Under the pieces are notes generated by a model. The model searched no databases, was not told the origin of the DNA, and worked only from the letters and a program-made list of their open reading frames with translations. From the NCBI GenBank assembly GCA_003601695.1, contig PIYH01000002.1, positions 1 through 46,706 of the forward strand: DNA of 46,706 nucleotides. Reading direction: 5' to 3'. Shown one piece after another: positions 24,706 to 33,704 of this stretch (position 1 is its first letter; each line of letters opens with the position of its first letter). Source of the stretch: Candidatus Bathyarchaeota archaeon (lineage in GTDB: Archaea; Thermoproteota; Bathyarchaeia; Bathyarchaeales; DTEX01). A program made the translations under genes and the position numbers.

Positions 24706-26190
24706 TTATAGAGGCGGTCTAAACTCATTATATCTAGTATTCTGCTCGAACGTATATGCAACTCTTAGGAGAGTTCCCTCATCAAAGGGCTTGCCTATGA
24801 TCTGCATCCCAACTGGGAGACCTCTTCTGAACCCGGAGGGCACAGATAACGCTGGGTAACCTGTTAAGTTAGCTGGAACTGTTAGGATGTCACACATGTA
24901 AAGCTTCAGAGGGTCATCTATTCGTTCACCTATATTGAATGGCAGAAGAGGCATAGTAGGCCCTATTACGACATCCGCATCTTTGAAGACCCTCTCAAAG
25001 TCTCTACGAATCAACGTTCTTATCTTAAGGGCCTTCAAGTAGTACTGTTCGAAGTATCCAGCTGAGAGAGCGTATGTGCCGAGGATTATCCTCCTCCTAA
25101 CCTCGGCTCCGAAGCCTATTCTCCTATTCCTTGAGAAAACCTCATCAAAGTTTCCTTCATCGTTCTCGTCGCGGTATCCGTAGCGTAAACCGTCATATCT
25201 GGCAAGGTTTGAGCTAGCCTCCGACATTGCAATTATGTAATATGCTGGGAGAACGTATCTCATCGCTGGAATTGAAGCCTCGTAGCATGATGCGCCGAGC
25301 TCTTCAAGCTTGCCAACGGCTTCCAGCACGGGTTCTTTCACATCTTCCTCCACACCTTCCCCAAAGAACTCCTTCGGCAACCCTATTCTTAAGCCCTTAA
25401 TATCGCCTATTAGATATTTCAAGTAATTTTTACGTGGAATTCTCAAAGAGGTACTGTCTCTGCTGTCATGTCCACTTATAACTGAGAGAAGCAAAGCACA
25501 GTCACGGACAGTCCTAGTTATGGGTCCTATCTGTTCGAGGCTGTTAGCGTATGATATTAATCCATATCGGCTGACAAGTCCATAAGTAGGCTTTAATCCA
25601 ACGTCTGAACAGTAACTCGCCGGGCACCTTATTGAGCCGCCTGTATCCGAGCCCAGAGCCACGGTGGCTTCTTCGGCTATCACGGCTGCGGCGCTTCCCC
25701 CCGATGAGCCTCCGGGCACCTTATCAAGGTTCCATGGATTACGGGTAGCTCCAAAGTAGCTTGTCTCCGTCGTCGAACCCATCGCAAACTCATCCATATT
25801 TGTCTTCCCAATGATTATCGCATCAGATGCCTTAAGCCTCTCAATAACGGTTGCATCATATGGTGGAACAAAATTTTCAAGCATGCGCGATGAACATGTT
25901 GTCCGTATGCCCTTTGTGCATATATTATCTTTTACCGCCACCACTACTCCCGCTAACGGTCCAAGCTTCTCTCCTCTTCTCGCCTTTTCATCTATCTCCC
26001 TAGCTCCTGCTACTGCTTCTTCTCTAGCTATTGTCACGTAAGCGTGAACCTTTTCGTCCACATAACCTATCCTTTCAAGGATAGAGTGTAAATATTCCTG
26101 GGCGGATATCTCTTGGCTTCTAACCTTATCCCGAATCTCTGCGGCTGTCATCTCGTAAATCCTAGACAATGAGAACTCCTCCATCCTCAA
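24706..26190 (-). CDS. gatA: Aspartyl/glutamyl-tRNA amidotransferase subunit A
   Basis: 494 residues of the amidase-signature family. Lys87 (VAVKDNI), the cis-Ser in PGGSSGGSAAAV (159-170) and the nucleophile Ser186 (SDTGGSIRCPA) form the catalytic triad. GatA frees ammonia from Gln or Asn, which GatB uses to turn mischarged Asp-tRNA(Asn) or Glu-tRNA(Gln) into the amide form. It overlaps gatC by four bases (ATGA, 26187-26190), so the pair is translated together. gatB is not in the window. GatA-type GatCAB in archaea normally serves Asn-tRNA, while GatDE serves Gln-tRNA. Confidence 0.96.
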   Translation of the reverse strand: MRMEEFSLSRIYEMTAAEIRDKVRSQEISAQEYLHSILERIGYVDEKVHAYVTIAREEAVAGAREIDEKARRGEKLGPLAGVVVAVKDNICTKGIRTTCSSRMLENFVPPYDATVIERLKASDAIIIGKTNMDEFAMGSTTETSYFGATRNPWNLDKVPGGSSGGSAAAVIAEEATVALGSDTGGSIRCPASYCSDVGLKPTYGLVSRYGLISYANSLEQIGPITRTVRDCALLLSVISGHDSRDSTSLRIPRKNYLKYLIGDIKGLRIGLPKEFFGEGVEEDVKEPVLEAVGKLEELGASCYEASIPAMRYVLPAYYIIAMSEASSNLARYDGLRYGYRDENDEGNFDEVFSRNRRIGFGAEVRRRIILGTYALSAGYFEQYYLKALKIRTLIRRDFERVFKDADVVIGPTMPLLPFNIGERIDDPLKLYMCDILTVPANLTGYPALSVPSGFRRGLPVGMQIIGKPFDEGTLLRVAYTFEQNTRYNEFRPPL

Positions 26191-26483
26191 ACTATTCTTG
26201 GAGACTTGAAGAACCTGCCTTCCTTTTTCGGCGCGTTCCTTAATGGCTCATTTCCTTTCACAGATTCATAAACCTCGTCTTCCCGGTAAACATTAACTAA
26301 GTCAAGAACATGAAATGTCGGTGGAACATCTTCAGTATCAGCTTCATCTATCATGCTGAAGTATTCTAGAATGCGATTAAACTGTTCAGCGAAGACTATC
26401 TCCTCTTCCTTAGTAAGTTCTATATGTGCGAGCTCGGCGATATGTCTAACCTCCTCAACTGGTATTCGGTGGCTACCACTCAT
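26187..26483 (-). CDS. gatC: Aspartyl/glutamyl-tRNA amidotransferase subunit C
   Basis: 98 residues. It is the small subunit that wraps GatA and holds the GatCAB complex together. VEEVRHIAELAHIELTKEE (8-26) and FNRILEYFSMIDEADTEDVP (50-69) are the family signatures, followed by PTFHVLDLVNVYREDE. The C-terminal NEPLRNAPKKEGRFFKSPRIV is also typical. ATG 26483 follows GGGAG. It is first in the gatC-gatA-EVE run. Confidence 0.95.
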   Translation of the reverse strand: MSGSHRIPVEEVRHIAELAHIELTKEEEIVFAEQFNRILEYFSMIDEADTEDVPPTFHVLDLVNVYREDEVYESVKGNEPLRNAPKKEGRFFKSPRIV

Positions 26484-26697
26484 CTAACTCCCTCTCTAAA
26501 TCCCAGATTGAGAAAAAGATTAGAGGATACTTTTAAAGATTCATGAGGCTCATCAGAGGTTTAAGGTTCTCTAGGCTTGCAATTATCTCCTTAATCTTTA
26601 GCTCATGAAATTTTCTTGTCCGCTTCTCTCGAAATATCTATTTCTTTCCTCAATTCCTAATCCTCCGAAATCTACAAAATAATGTCTTTCATCTATT

Positions 26698-28326
26698 TTA
26701 ACGCGTTATTTCATTCAGGCGAGAAACTAACGTTTGTAGCTCCTCGCTGGAAAGCCATCCTTCTTCCGATAGTTCCTGCAAGCCCTTCTTAACTTCTCGA
26801 CGGAAAAACCTCTTCTTAAGCATATTCGTCTTCACACATATCTTCAAAACCCTATCTTCCAGCATGGAATTCTGTTGTATTGAATTTACAAACTCGTTCA
26901 GCAGATTCGTGATTGATGCGGAATATTCTTGCAACATAGATCTTACGGCGTAAGGACGTAATGCACTTTTTATCTTGCTCACTCCTCTCATTGTATTTGC
27001 GGTTGAAGACGGAAAGACTACATATCTCTTCTTTAAGTCTCGAGTATAACATACAAGGAAGAATGGCATGCGCGCTAGCGTTATCCTCCTCTTTCGAAGC
27101 GGATATCCCATCTCTCTTATTTCTTTCAGAGCTAGATTCCTTGCCTCTATCATCCCGTTTATCTGCCCGATTATCCCCGAAGTTAGCTTCTCAAGCGATT
27201 CTATAGCCTCCTGCCTTATCCTTATCTTTGCGTCACGTGCAGCTTCAAGCCTCTTAACCTCCGCCATATACTTTTCAGCCTCAGAAGCATATTCAGACTT
27301 AAAACGGGAGATCTCAGATCTCAGCATGGAGTTTATTTCTTTAATCTTGCCCTCTATCTCCTTAAGCCTTTTACCGATCTGTAAAAGCCTCAGCCGGGAA
27401 GCTTTGAGCTCGCGGTTCCAATACTCCTCTTGCTTTTCATCCCTTCTTTTATGAGCCATGGAAACCTGACTCTTACATTCCTCTATGTAAGTCTTTAGTC
27501 TATCTCTCTCAGCTTGGAGCTCAGCACCCTCTCCTGAGAGAGTCTGTATCTTCCGATCGGTCTCCTCAGATACCTTAAGGATCTTCTCATCATAGATCTT
27601 CCTTATCTCCTCCGTCTTTTTCACTATCTTCGACGTCAGATTGCTGACTTCAGCATCACTCTGTCGCTTAATCTTTTCAATCTCAAGCTTAACTGCACTG
27701 ATGTGTCTCTCGGTTATCTTCATCAGCATCTTTGCTATCCGGCTTAGTCTCTTAACATCATTCTCCAGAGCCTTTTCGAATCTTTGGAGCTCCTCGATGG
27801 ACGACTTAACAGCCGAATAGTCCATAACTAGTGGCAACGTCACTTTCTTCGAGAGATCCTTAGCGCGCTTCGCTCTTGGGAGAATGGAGAAAATATCGCT
27901 CATAAGATCTTTATCCATTATGAGACCTTTAATAAGCTTCTGAGATTTCCCTGAAAACTTCTCGAAGTAGTTTGAGTTATGAGAGAGAAAAGCGGAGTAT
28001 GTCTCTAACTTTCTAGAGCTTCCCTTCATCTCTTGAATGAAGACATTCGAGTCGGGAAGAATGCTGAATGAAATTGTATGGCTTTTGAGATCGAGTCCGT
28101 CAAATAGAAGTGTTCTCCCCCTCCACGGAACAAACCAGAAGGGATAGTGGATCTCTGAAATGAATAACATTTCCTCTGCAGGCTTTTTCGAGATTAAACC
28201 TCCACCCTTATCTCTAGTGAGCTCAGCTAATGAAAAAACCGCGGCTAGCTCCACTCTTCTCTTTAATGGAACCTTCCTATCCTCTGATGGGATCGTGAAG
28301 GGGAACACTGTATTAGTTATACTCAT
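26698..28326 (-). CDS. Large coiled-coil protein of unknown function (542 aa)
   Basis: Three parts are visible. The N-terminal globular part (1-165) contains IHYPFWFVPWRGRTLLFDGL. A long charged coiled coil covers about 168-390, with Glu/Lys/Arg heptads (e.g. LKTYIEECKSQVSMAHKRRD). The C-terminal part (395-542) opens with YPLRKRRITLARMPFFLVCY and RYVVFPSSTA and ends in basic helices. No transmembrane segment, nucleotide-binding motif or cysteine cluster is present. It lies 110 bases downstream of the trkH gene on the same strand. I do not recognise the family; the layout suggests a structural or scaffold protein. GTG 28329 or ATG 28326 may start it behind GGTGT. Confidence 0.7.
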   Translation of the reverse strand: MSITNTVFPFTIPSEDRKVPLKRRVELAAVFSLAELTRDKGGGLISKKPAEEMLFISEIHYPFWFVPWRGRTLLFDGLDLKSHTISFSILPDSNVFIQEMKGSSRKLETYSAFLSHNSNYFEKFSGKSQKLIKGLIMDKDLMSDIFSILPRAKRAKDLSKKVTLPLVMDYSAVKSSIEELQRFEKALENDVKRLSRIAKMLMKITERHISAVKLEIEKIKRQSDAEVSNLTSKIVKKTEEIRKIYDEKILKVSEETDRKIQTLSGEGAELQAERDRLKTYIEECKSQVSMAHKRRDEKQEEYWNRELKASRLRLLQIGKRLKEIEGKIKEINSMLRSEISRFKSEYASEAEKYMAEVKRLEAARDAKIRIRQEAIESLEKLTSGIIGQINGMIEARNLALKEIREMGYPLRKRRITLARMPFFLVCYTRDLKKRYVVFPSSTANTMRGVSKIKSALRPYAVRSMLQEYSASITNLLNEFVNSIQQNSMLEDRVLKICVKTNMLKKRFFRREVKKGLQELSEEGWLSSEELQTLVSRLNEITR

Positions 28327-28439
28327 CACAAGGACACCAGATCTTTTTCATAGTTAGATAAGCGATTCTTAAATCTTTTTCTCAACTCTTTGAATAATCC
28401 TTTGTTTCACGCGATTATAATTCTTTCTGAGAGACAAAT

Positions 28440-30038
28440 CTAAGATCGCTCCTCAGATATCAATATGCTTGAAAGAGCTATGAAAGCTGGCAGAATCTCG
28501 ATTCTTCCGAGAAGCATGAGAATAATCAGCAAGAATTTATGAATCGAAGAGATCGCTTGGGTTAGGTCTACTAGCATGCTTCCCGTAGTCGAGATCGCTG
28601 AGACGCTTTCAAATAATGCATCTGAAAAGGAGACTCCTAGAACACAAAAGATTAAGGCTGACGCCGCTGAGAACGCTACAAAGAGGAAGATAATAAGGAA
28701 GTTCATTAGTATTTCTGAAAAATCAACGAGCCTATCGTTGATCTTAATTTCAGGTTCTCCGCCTGATGCAAACATTTGAGGCGCCTTAAGCAAAGTCTTC
28801 CCGAGAATATAGAAGCGATAGACTCTTATGCCTCCTCCTACGGAGAAGGAGGATGCGCCTATCAGCATCACTATTATCAGCACTACTTTTCCAGCCTCGC
28901 CAGCCTCTTTAGGATCAATTATGTTCAGCCCAACCGACGCTGATGAACTAAGGACATGCATGAAAGAATCAAATGGATCGATGTGAGTCGCCAAATAATA
29001 AATGATTGTAAAGATTAGGATGATAAGTATGTGGAGCTTAGTCTCGCCAGTTAAGACAGATCTCCACTTAATCTTTAAAATAGAAGAAAGGAATTCCTTC
29101 CATCTTCTTTTAATCAGCATTTTCCAATTGATGCCCAGTATGATCGACAGAATCTTCAAGTGAAATGAAAAACTGAGAGCTGAGATAAGCATCATGAATG
29201 CGATGATTATCCGTTGAGCTAAGGGAAGCATCCTAACGTTAACTATTGTGAGGCCGGTTGTCGAGTATACAGACAGAGTTGTGTGAATAGCTTCAAAGGG
29301 AGACATTCCGAGGAGAAGCAGAAGAACGGAGAAGACAATGGTATAAAAAGTGTAAATTAAGAGAACAACTGCGAATGAGATCTTGTAGTCACCGCCGATC
29401 CGCTCTATTCCTAAGGCCTTACCATATGAAGAAAGCGATAAACCAGGATAGAAAGAAGAAAGTAGAAGAAAGATTATGCCTACTCCTCCGTTCCATTCAG
29501 CTATCGCTCTTGCAAGGATTATGGATCTGGGGAGAATGTGACCTTTTAGAAGCGTGAAGCCTGTTGTTGAGATTGCTGAAGCAGCTTCAAAGAGACTGCT
29601 CAGAAATCGTTCGGAAAAACTTCCCTCAAAGACTCCGAGTTGTAGAAATTGGAGGGAAATAATGAACGTAACGCTGATGTAGTATAAGACGAGCAGTACA
29701 CATGACTGCTTTAGATCAAGCATCTTCGGCTCAAAGAATAACGTTAACAAAAGCCCTAAGAATAGAAGTATGGCGCATGAAAGCGAAATCGCTACTCCCC
29801 CAGTGTATTCTTGAAGATAATACGCGTAAGCGACGGCTGGAGTTAAGAGGAAACCTAGTAATTGAAAGAGAAAACCTAGATTTGCGAGAATAGGATCAAA
29901 GGTTGAGTAGTACAAGTATCTCTTCACTGCACGTCTACGTGAAAGGATAGAGTAGAGAATTGAAGCTCCTAGAAGAATAATCACGATGGCTAATGGAGCT
30001 AACTCATAGAGCTCCGGCATTTCCTTTCTAAGCCTCAT
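28440..30038 (-). CDS. trkH: TrkH/KtrB-family potassium uptake channel subunit
   Basis: 532 residues, highly hydrophobic, with the four-fold M1-P-M2 repeat of the superfamily. The four filter segments are readable: SAISTTGFTLL, SVYSTTGLTIV, SSSASVGLNII and SAISTTGSMLV, each with the selectivity-filter Gly. The gene moves potassium into the cell, driven by membrane potential, and normally needs a cytoplasmic TrkA/KtrA nucleotide-binding ring. No trkA is seen nearby. Upstream on the same strand, across a 127-base gap with a 12-base palindrome, is a nitroreductase gene; downstream is the large coiled-coil gene. Confidence 0.93.
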   Translation of the reverse strand: MRLRKEMPELYELAPLAIVIILLGASILYSILSRRRAVKRYLYYSTFDPILANLGFLFQLLGFLLTPAVAYAYYLQEYTGGVAISLSCAILLFLGLLLTLFFEPKMLDLKQSCVLLVLYYISVTFIISLQFLQLGVFEGSFSERFLSSLFEAASAISTTGFTLLKGHILPRSIILARAIAEWNGGVGIIFLLLSSFYPGLSLSSYGKALGIERIGGDYKISFAVVLLIYTFYTIVFSVLLLLLGMSPFEAIHTTLSVYSTTGLTIVNVRMLPLAQRIIIAFMMLISALSFSFHLKILSIILGINWKMLIKRRWKEFLSSILKIKWRSVLTGETKLHILIILIFTIIYYLATHIDPFDSFMHVLSSSASVGLNIIDPKEAGEAGKVVLIIVMLIGASSFSVGGGIRVYRFYILGKTLLKAPQMFASGGEPEIKINDRLVDFSEILMNFLIIFLFVAFSAASALIFCVLGVSFSDALFESVSAISTTGSMLVDLTQAISSIHKFLLIILMLLGRIEILPAFIALSSILISEERS

Positions 30039-30127
30039 ACATTAATTTGAAAGATTCTTCGCTGTGAAGACATATCAGTCTATACTTCGCATCTTAAATC
30101 TTTAACTGGAACGTATAGATCACGGCA

Positions 30128-30139
30128 TCCACGCGTGGA
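30128..30139. repeat. 12-base perfect palindrome TCCACGCGTGGA
   Basis: The GC-rich palindrome lies between the end of the nitroreductase gene and the start of trkH, about 90 bases before the trkH ATG. It could be a regulator site for trkH or a stem formed in the nitroreductase transcript. Chance is also possible. Confidence 0.3.
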
Positions 30140-30165
30140 ACAGAAGACAGAGGATCTCTACTTTT

Positions 30166-30687
30166 CTAAAACGATTCGTAATGAACAATCTCGTTAAGCG
30201 AACGCTTAAAAACTGCTCCAGGCTTTACTGCCGGACGGCCTATCGGGATGATTGCCACAGGCCTCACTCCAGACGGAATATTCAATGCACGTCTCACTGC
30301 TTCTTCATCAAATGCCCCAACCCAGCATGCTCCCAGCCTCAGAGCATGAGCTGCGAGGAGAAGGTTCTGAATAGCCGCCGCCGTGTCTTGAATACAGTAG
30401 AGGTTAACTCCACGTCTTCCATAGACCTTCTTGGATCTTTCCTGATCTGCGCAGACAACAATGATGACTGGAGCCTTCTCTATGAACAGCTGGTTTAAAG
30501 CTGCTTTGCTTAGCCTTTCTTTTCTTTTCGGATCTCTAACAACAATGAATATCCATGGTTGAATATTTCCGGCTGAGGGGGCCCATCTAGCTGCATCAAT
30601 AATCTCCTCGATCTCTTCTTCTGAAACTTCCTCTTTTGTGAAGACACGTATGCTTCTCCTAGTCTTGATAGCCTTAAAAATATCCAA
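30166..30687 (-). CDS. Nitroreductase-family flavoprotein
   Basis: 173 residues. TRRSIRVFTKEEV (9-21) is the FMN-binding Arg cluster, AARWAPSAGNIQPWIFIVV (32-50) the second flavin contact, and LAAHALRLGACWVGAF followed by PIGRPAVKPG the C-terminal signature. These FMN enzymes use NAD(P)H to reduce quinones, nitro compounds or flavins; in anaerobes they can also work in cofactor metabolism. Length is normal for the short group. Position upstream of trkH on the same strand may be incidental. Confidence 0.92.
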   Translation of the reverse strand: MDIFKAIKTRRSIRVFTKEEVSEEEIEEIIDAARWAPSAGNIQPWIFIVVRDPKRKERLSKAALNQLFIEKAPVIIVVCADQERSKKVYGRRGVNLYCIQDTAAAIQNLLLAAHALRLGACWVGAFDEEAVRRALNIPSGVRPVAIIPIGRPAVKPGAVFKRSLNEIVHYESF

Positions 30688-30859
30688 GGATGAAGCACCA
30701 CTTAGGTTTTAATCGCTAATCCTTAAATCTTTTGGCATTCTTCATTATTAAGGACCCTAGGATCCGCTGGACGCGGCTTTAGATAGATATATATTCTTCG
30801 CTTCTAAAAAAGAAAAAGATTACTTTAGATGATAATGCGATTGTTACTGAGGGATATAA

Positions 30860-31990
30860 ATGCTCTTTATAAAGCGTGGCTATCTACTGTTACTCACAGG
30901 AACATTGATAGGCTTCTTATGCTTTTCGATTATCTCCCTGCTTTATTCAGGAATAAGACAGCCTCAGAAGATAAGCGGAATACCGAGCAGAATTGAAATA
31001 GACTTCCTGTACACAAGCGAGAAGCAGGGATGGATCAAAGAGGTAACCCCGAAATTCGAAAAGTGGTTTAAGCAAAGATTTGGAATAGAGATTCATGTTA
31101 ACCAAATAGTGACGGGGTCACATGACACCGTTAATCGAATACTTGACGGAAGCACGAGGCCGACTGTCTGGAGTCCAGCCTCAAGCATATGGATACCATA
31201 CTTAAATGCGAAGTGGCGCAATATAACAGGTAGTAACTATGATATCGCAGTTGAATGGACTCCCATAGTTTTATCGCCTCTAGTGCTTGCTGGATGGAGA
31301 TCAATTTCTGAACATTATCAAGTGAAGGGATTTATAGATCTATACAGGCTGATCCAGAAAGGAGTCGACTTCAAATATGGACATCCTGATCCTCAGCTGA
31401 GTAATGGGGGAATTATGACCGTTATACTCGAGTTTGCTGAAGCAGCTGGAAAGCGACCGGAAGATCTAACAATCGGAGATCTGAAAAATAAGACCGTTAT
31501 ACAGATAGTTAAGGCAATCGAGTCTAAAGCCGTTTATTATGGGAAGAGCACGGGTTTCTTCGGCGCATATGCCGCTGAGAATGGCCCGAATGAAATTAAC
31601 TTCTTTGGGATATATGAAAGTGTGGTTCTTGAGAACTCATTGAAGGCTCTTAAAAAATGGAATGATTCTATAGTTGCCATATATCCTGAAATGGGGACAT
31701 TGATGGCTGATCATCCTTTTGTGATACTGAATGGAAGCTGGGTGACCCCGTGGCAGAGATTTGCAGCTGGACAATATCTTTTCTTCCTACTTTTGCCGGA
31801 GAATCAGGAATTAGCTGAGAAACATGGTTTCAGACCAGCAATCTCAAGTGTTCCCCTCGATGAGGAGATATTCAATCAGTTGAATGGCGTAAAATACGAG
31901 ATAGACGTACCTATTTTGAAGGCTCCGAAGGGAGAAGTTATGGAGGCCATCTTTAAAGCTTGGATTCGCGTAAGGAATATAGGACTGTAG
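30860..31990 (+). CDS. ABC-transporter substrate-binding protein, membrane-anchored
   Basis: 376 residues. A single hydrophobic segment (8-28) after the basic MLFIKR forms a signal anchor, so the binding domain is outside the cell. RIEIDFLYTSEKQGWIKEVT starts a periplasmic-binding-protein fold (type II), and RPTVWSPASSIWIPYLN matches the 'VWSPASS' segment of the SBP_bac_11-like group. Four N-glycosylation sequons (e.g. NIT, NGS) fit an exported archaeal protein. It is first in a four-gene operon with a fused permease and two ATPases. The ligand could be an oxyanion or a small organic compound; I cannot say which. ATG 30860 follows GAGGGA. Confidence 0.85.
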   Translation: MLFIKRGYLLLLTGTLIGFLCFSIISLLYSGIRQPQKISGIPSRIEIDFLYTSEKQGWIKEVTPKFEKWFKQRFGIEIHVNQIVTGSHDTVNRILDGSTRPTVWSPASSIWIPYLNAKWRNITGSNYDIAVEWTPIVLSPLVLAGWRSISEHYQVKGFIDLYRLIQKGVDFKYGHPDPQLSNGGIMTVILEFAEAAGKRPEDLTIGDLKNKTVIQIVKAIESKAVYYGKSTGFFGAYAAENGPNEINFFGIYESVVLENSLKALKKWNDSIVAIYPEMGTLMADHPFVILNGSWVTPWQRFAAGQYLFFLLLPENQELAEKHGFRPAISSVPLDEEIFNQLNGVKYEIDVPILKAPKGEVMEAIFKAWIRVRNIGL

Positions 31991-32001
31991 GAGAAGAGAA
32001 G

Positions 32002-33699
32002 ATGGCCTGGAAAATTATCGGCATTAATCTCTCCGGGATAGTTATCTCATGCACCCTTATTGCTTTCTTAATCTTCGTTGTTCTTCCATCATTCTATCTG
32101 ATATCGTACATCTTTTTGAGATGGGATGAAGTCTGGTATGAGGTCTTCGCAAATCCGATTACTGGAGATGAAAATTGGAGACAAATCATTATGATCCTTC
32201 TATTCTCATTCAAGCTCTCTCTATCAGCTGTCGCTTTCGACCTCGTCTTCGGAGTTCCGCTAGCATATGTGCTTGCGAGGAAAAAGTTTCCCGGAAAGAA
32301 TCTTTTAGAGGATCTCGTAACTCTTCCATTAGTGATTCCCACATCTGGCTTCGGCTTTGCGACGCTAATAACGTGGACTTCCTCATCCGGTTTGAGTAGA
32401 CTATTCGGATCCACCAGGCTCCTATCAATGAATACAGCGATTCCGCTCATTAATGTTCCATTCATCCTCTTCATTGTTCATGTTGCCTTAACTTTTCCCT
32501 ATCTTGTTCGAACAGTAGAGACGAAGATACAATCAATAGAGGAAACTTATGAGATAGCCTCTAGAACTCTTGGAGCAAGCTCCTTAACAACTTTCAGAAA
32601 GGTTCTTCTCCCGCTTTCAATACCCGGGATCTTTTCTGGTTCTGTCTTAGCTTTTGCACGTTCACTTGGAGAGACAGGTGCAACCATTATAGTTTCGGGA
32701 GTGAGCACAACTGCTTCGATAGCGATTGTTAGATGGGCTTCTGAATTTAAGCTCTCTACAGCCGCATTTATGGGAAGCCTTCTCGTTTTAATAGCTTGGA
32801 TAATGATTCTGCCGGTTGAAATCTACGTTAGCAAGAACCGACGCTCTTCGTGGAGACACCTCCACATTCCAACAAATCTTTCAATGAAGATCATAAAGTT
32901 TGAGAGATTTCTTTCTAGGAAACTCTCTATAGTGAAGGATATAGTCCCATTAATCATCGTGGTGATACTTATAATAATTCCGGTAGTGGTTGTCATAAGC
33001 TCCGTCACGCTATACTGGTCAGCGGATCCCTATACAGGAAGAGTTGAGGGAGGAGTTGTCTATCAACTCTTTGGACCGTCACGTTACTTAGATCTGATCC
33101 TCAGAGCAACCCTAACTTCCGTGATTGTTGCCTCCATCTCAACTTATATCGCAACCTGCATATCGATTCCTCTCTCATTTATAATCGAGAGAAGAAGATA
33201 TGGGCATGTGCTTAGAACAATGCTCAAGGTTCCATTGATAATTCCAACATCGTCTTTAGGTCTCTCAGTTTTGCTTCTCTGGGGAGCCTCTGGGCTTTGC
33301 CTCGTCAATTCTGGAATATGGATGATAATTCTCACGCATATAGTCTTCTCCGTTCCAGTTATCGTTGAGTCGATTATAGCAGCATATGAGGGTTCCGGAG
33401 TGCAAATGTATGAAGAAACAGCTCGAACGTTGGGTGCAAATGCATACAGTGCCATCGAAGCTGTTTCCTTACCACTTATAAAGGGAGGAATCTTTACGGG
33501 GTTCATACTTTCATTCACACATTCACTTGGGGAGACGGGTGCAACCCTTATAGTAATGGGGAGGGATACAACTATTCCAGTCTTAGTTGTGAATATGGTT
33601 GAGGCGCTTGCGATACCAGCAGCTCTATTCACTTCAACATACCTAATAGTCCTCTCACTGGTCATGCTCGTAATAATCAGAATTCTCACTCAGGGGTGA
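32002..33699 (+). CDS. ABC permease with two fused transmembrane domains
   Basis: 565 residues made of two permease units of the ModB/CysT/ThiP class. Each half has about six helices and an EAA coupling loop: first EETYEIASRTLGASSLTTFR then PLSIPGIFSG, second YEETARTLGANAYSAIEAVS then PLIKGGIFTG. Each half also carries SLGETGAT(I/L)IV directly after. Both halves therefore can couple to an ATPase, and the operon provides two different ones. ThiP and FbpB permeases have this fused form in bacteria. ATG 32002 behind GGAGAAGAGAAG is the start, 11 bases after the binding-protein stop; an in-frame ATG at 31960 would lie inside the previous gene. Confidence 0.9.
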   Translation: MAWKIIGINLSGIVISCTLIAFLIFVVLPSFYLISYIFLRWDEVWYEVFANPITGDENWRQIIMILLFSFKLSLSAVAFDLVFGVPLAYVLARKKFPGKNLLEDLVTLPLVIPTSGFGFATLITWTSSSGLSRLFGSTRLLSMNTAIPLINVPFILFIVHVALTFPYLVRTVETKIQSIEETYEIASRTLGASSLTTFRKVLLPLSIPGIFSGSVLAFARSLGETGATIIVSGVSTTASIAIVRWASEFKLSTAAFMGSLLVLIAWIMILPVEIYVSKNRRSSWRHLHIPTNLSMKIIKFERFLSRKLSIVKDIVPLIIVVILIIIPVVVVISSVTLYWSADPYTGRVEGGVVYQLFGPSRYLDLILRATLTSVIVASISTYIATCISIPLSFIIERRRYGHVLRTMLKVPLIIPTSSLGLSVLLLWGASGLCLVNSGIWMIILTHIVFSVPVIVESIIAAYEGSGVQMYEETARTLGANAYSAIEAVSLPLIKGGIFTGFILSFTHSLGETGATLIVMGRDTTIPVLVVNMVEALAIPAALFTSTYLIVLSLVMLVIIRILTQG

Positions 33700-33704
33700 C
33701 CGTG

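Noticed and set aside
33144..33689. 181-codon minus-strand frame inside the fused permease
   Set aside because: It mirrors the hydrophobic codons of the permease and has no ribosome site or recognisable domain.
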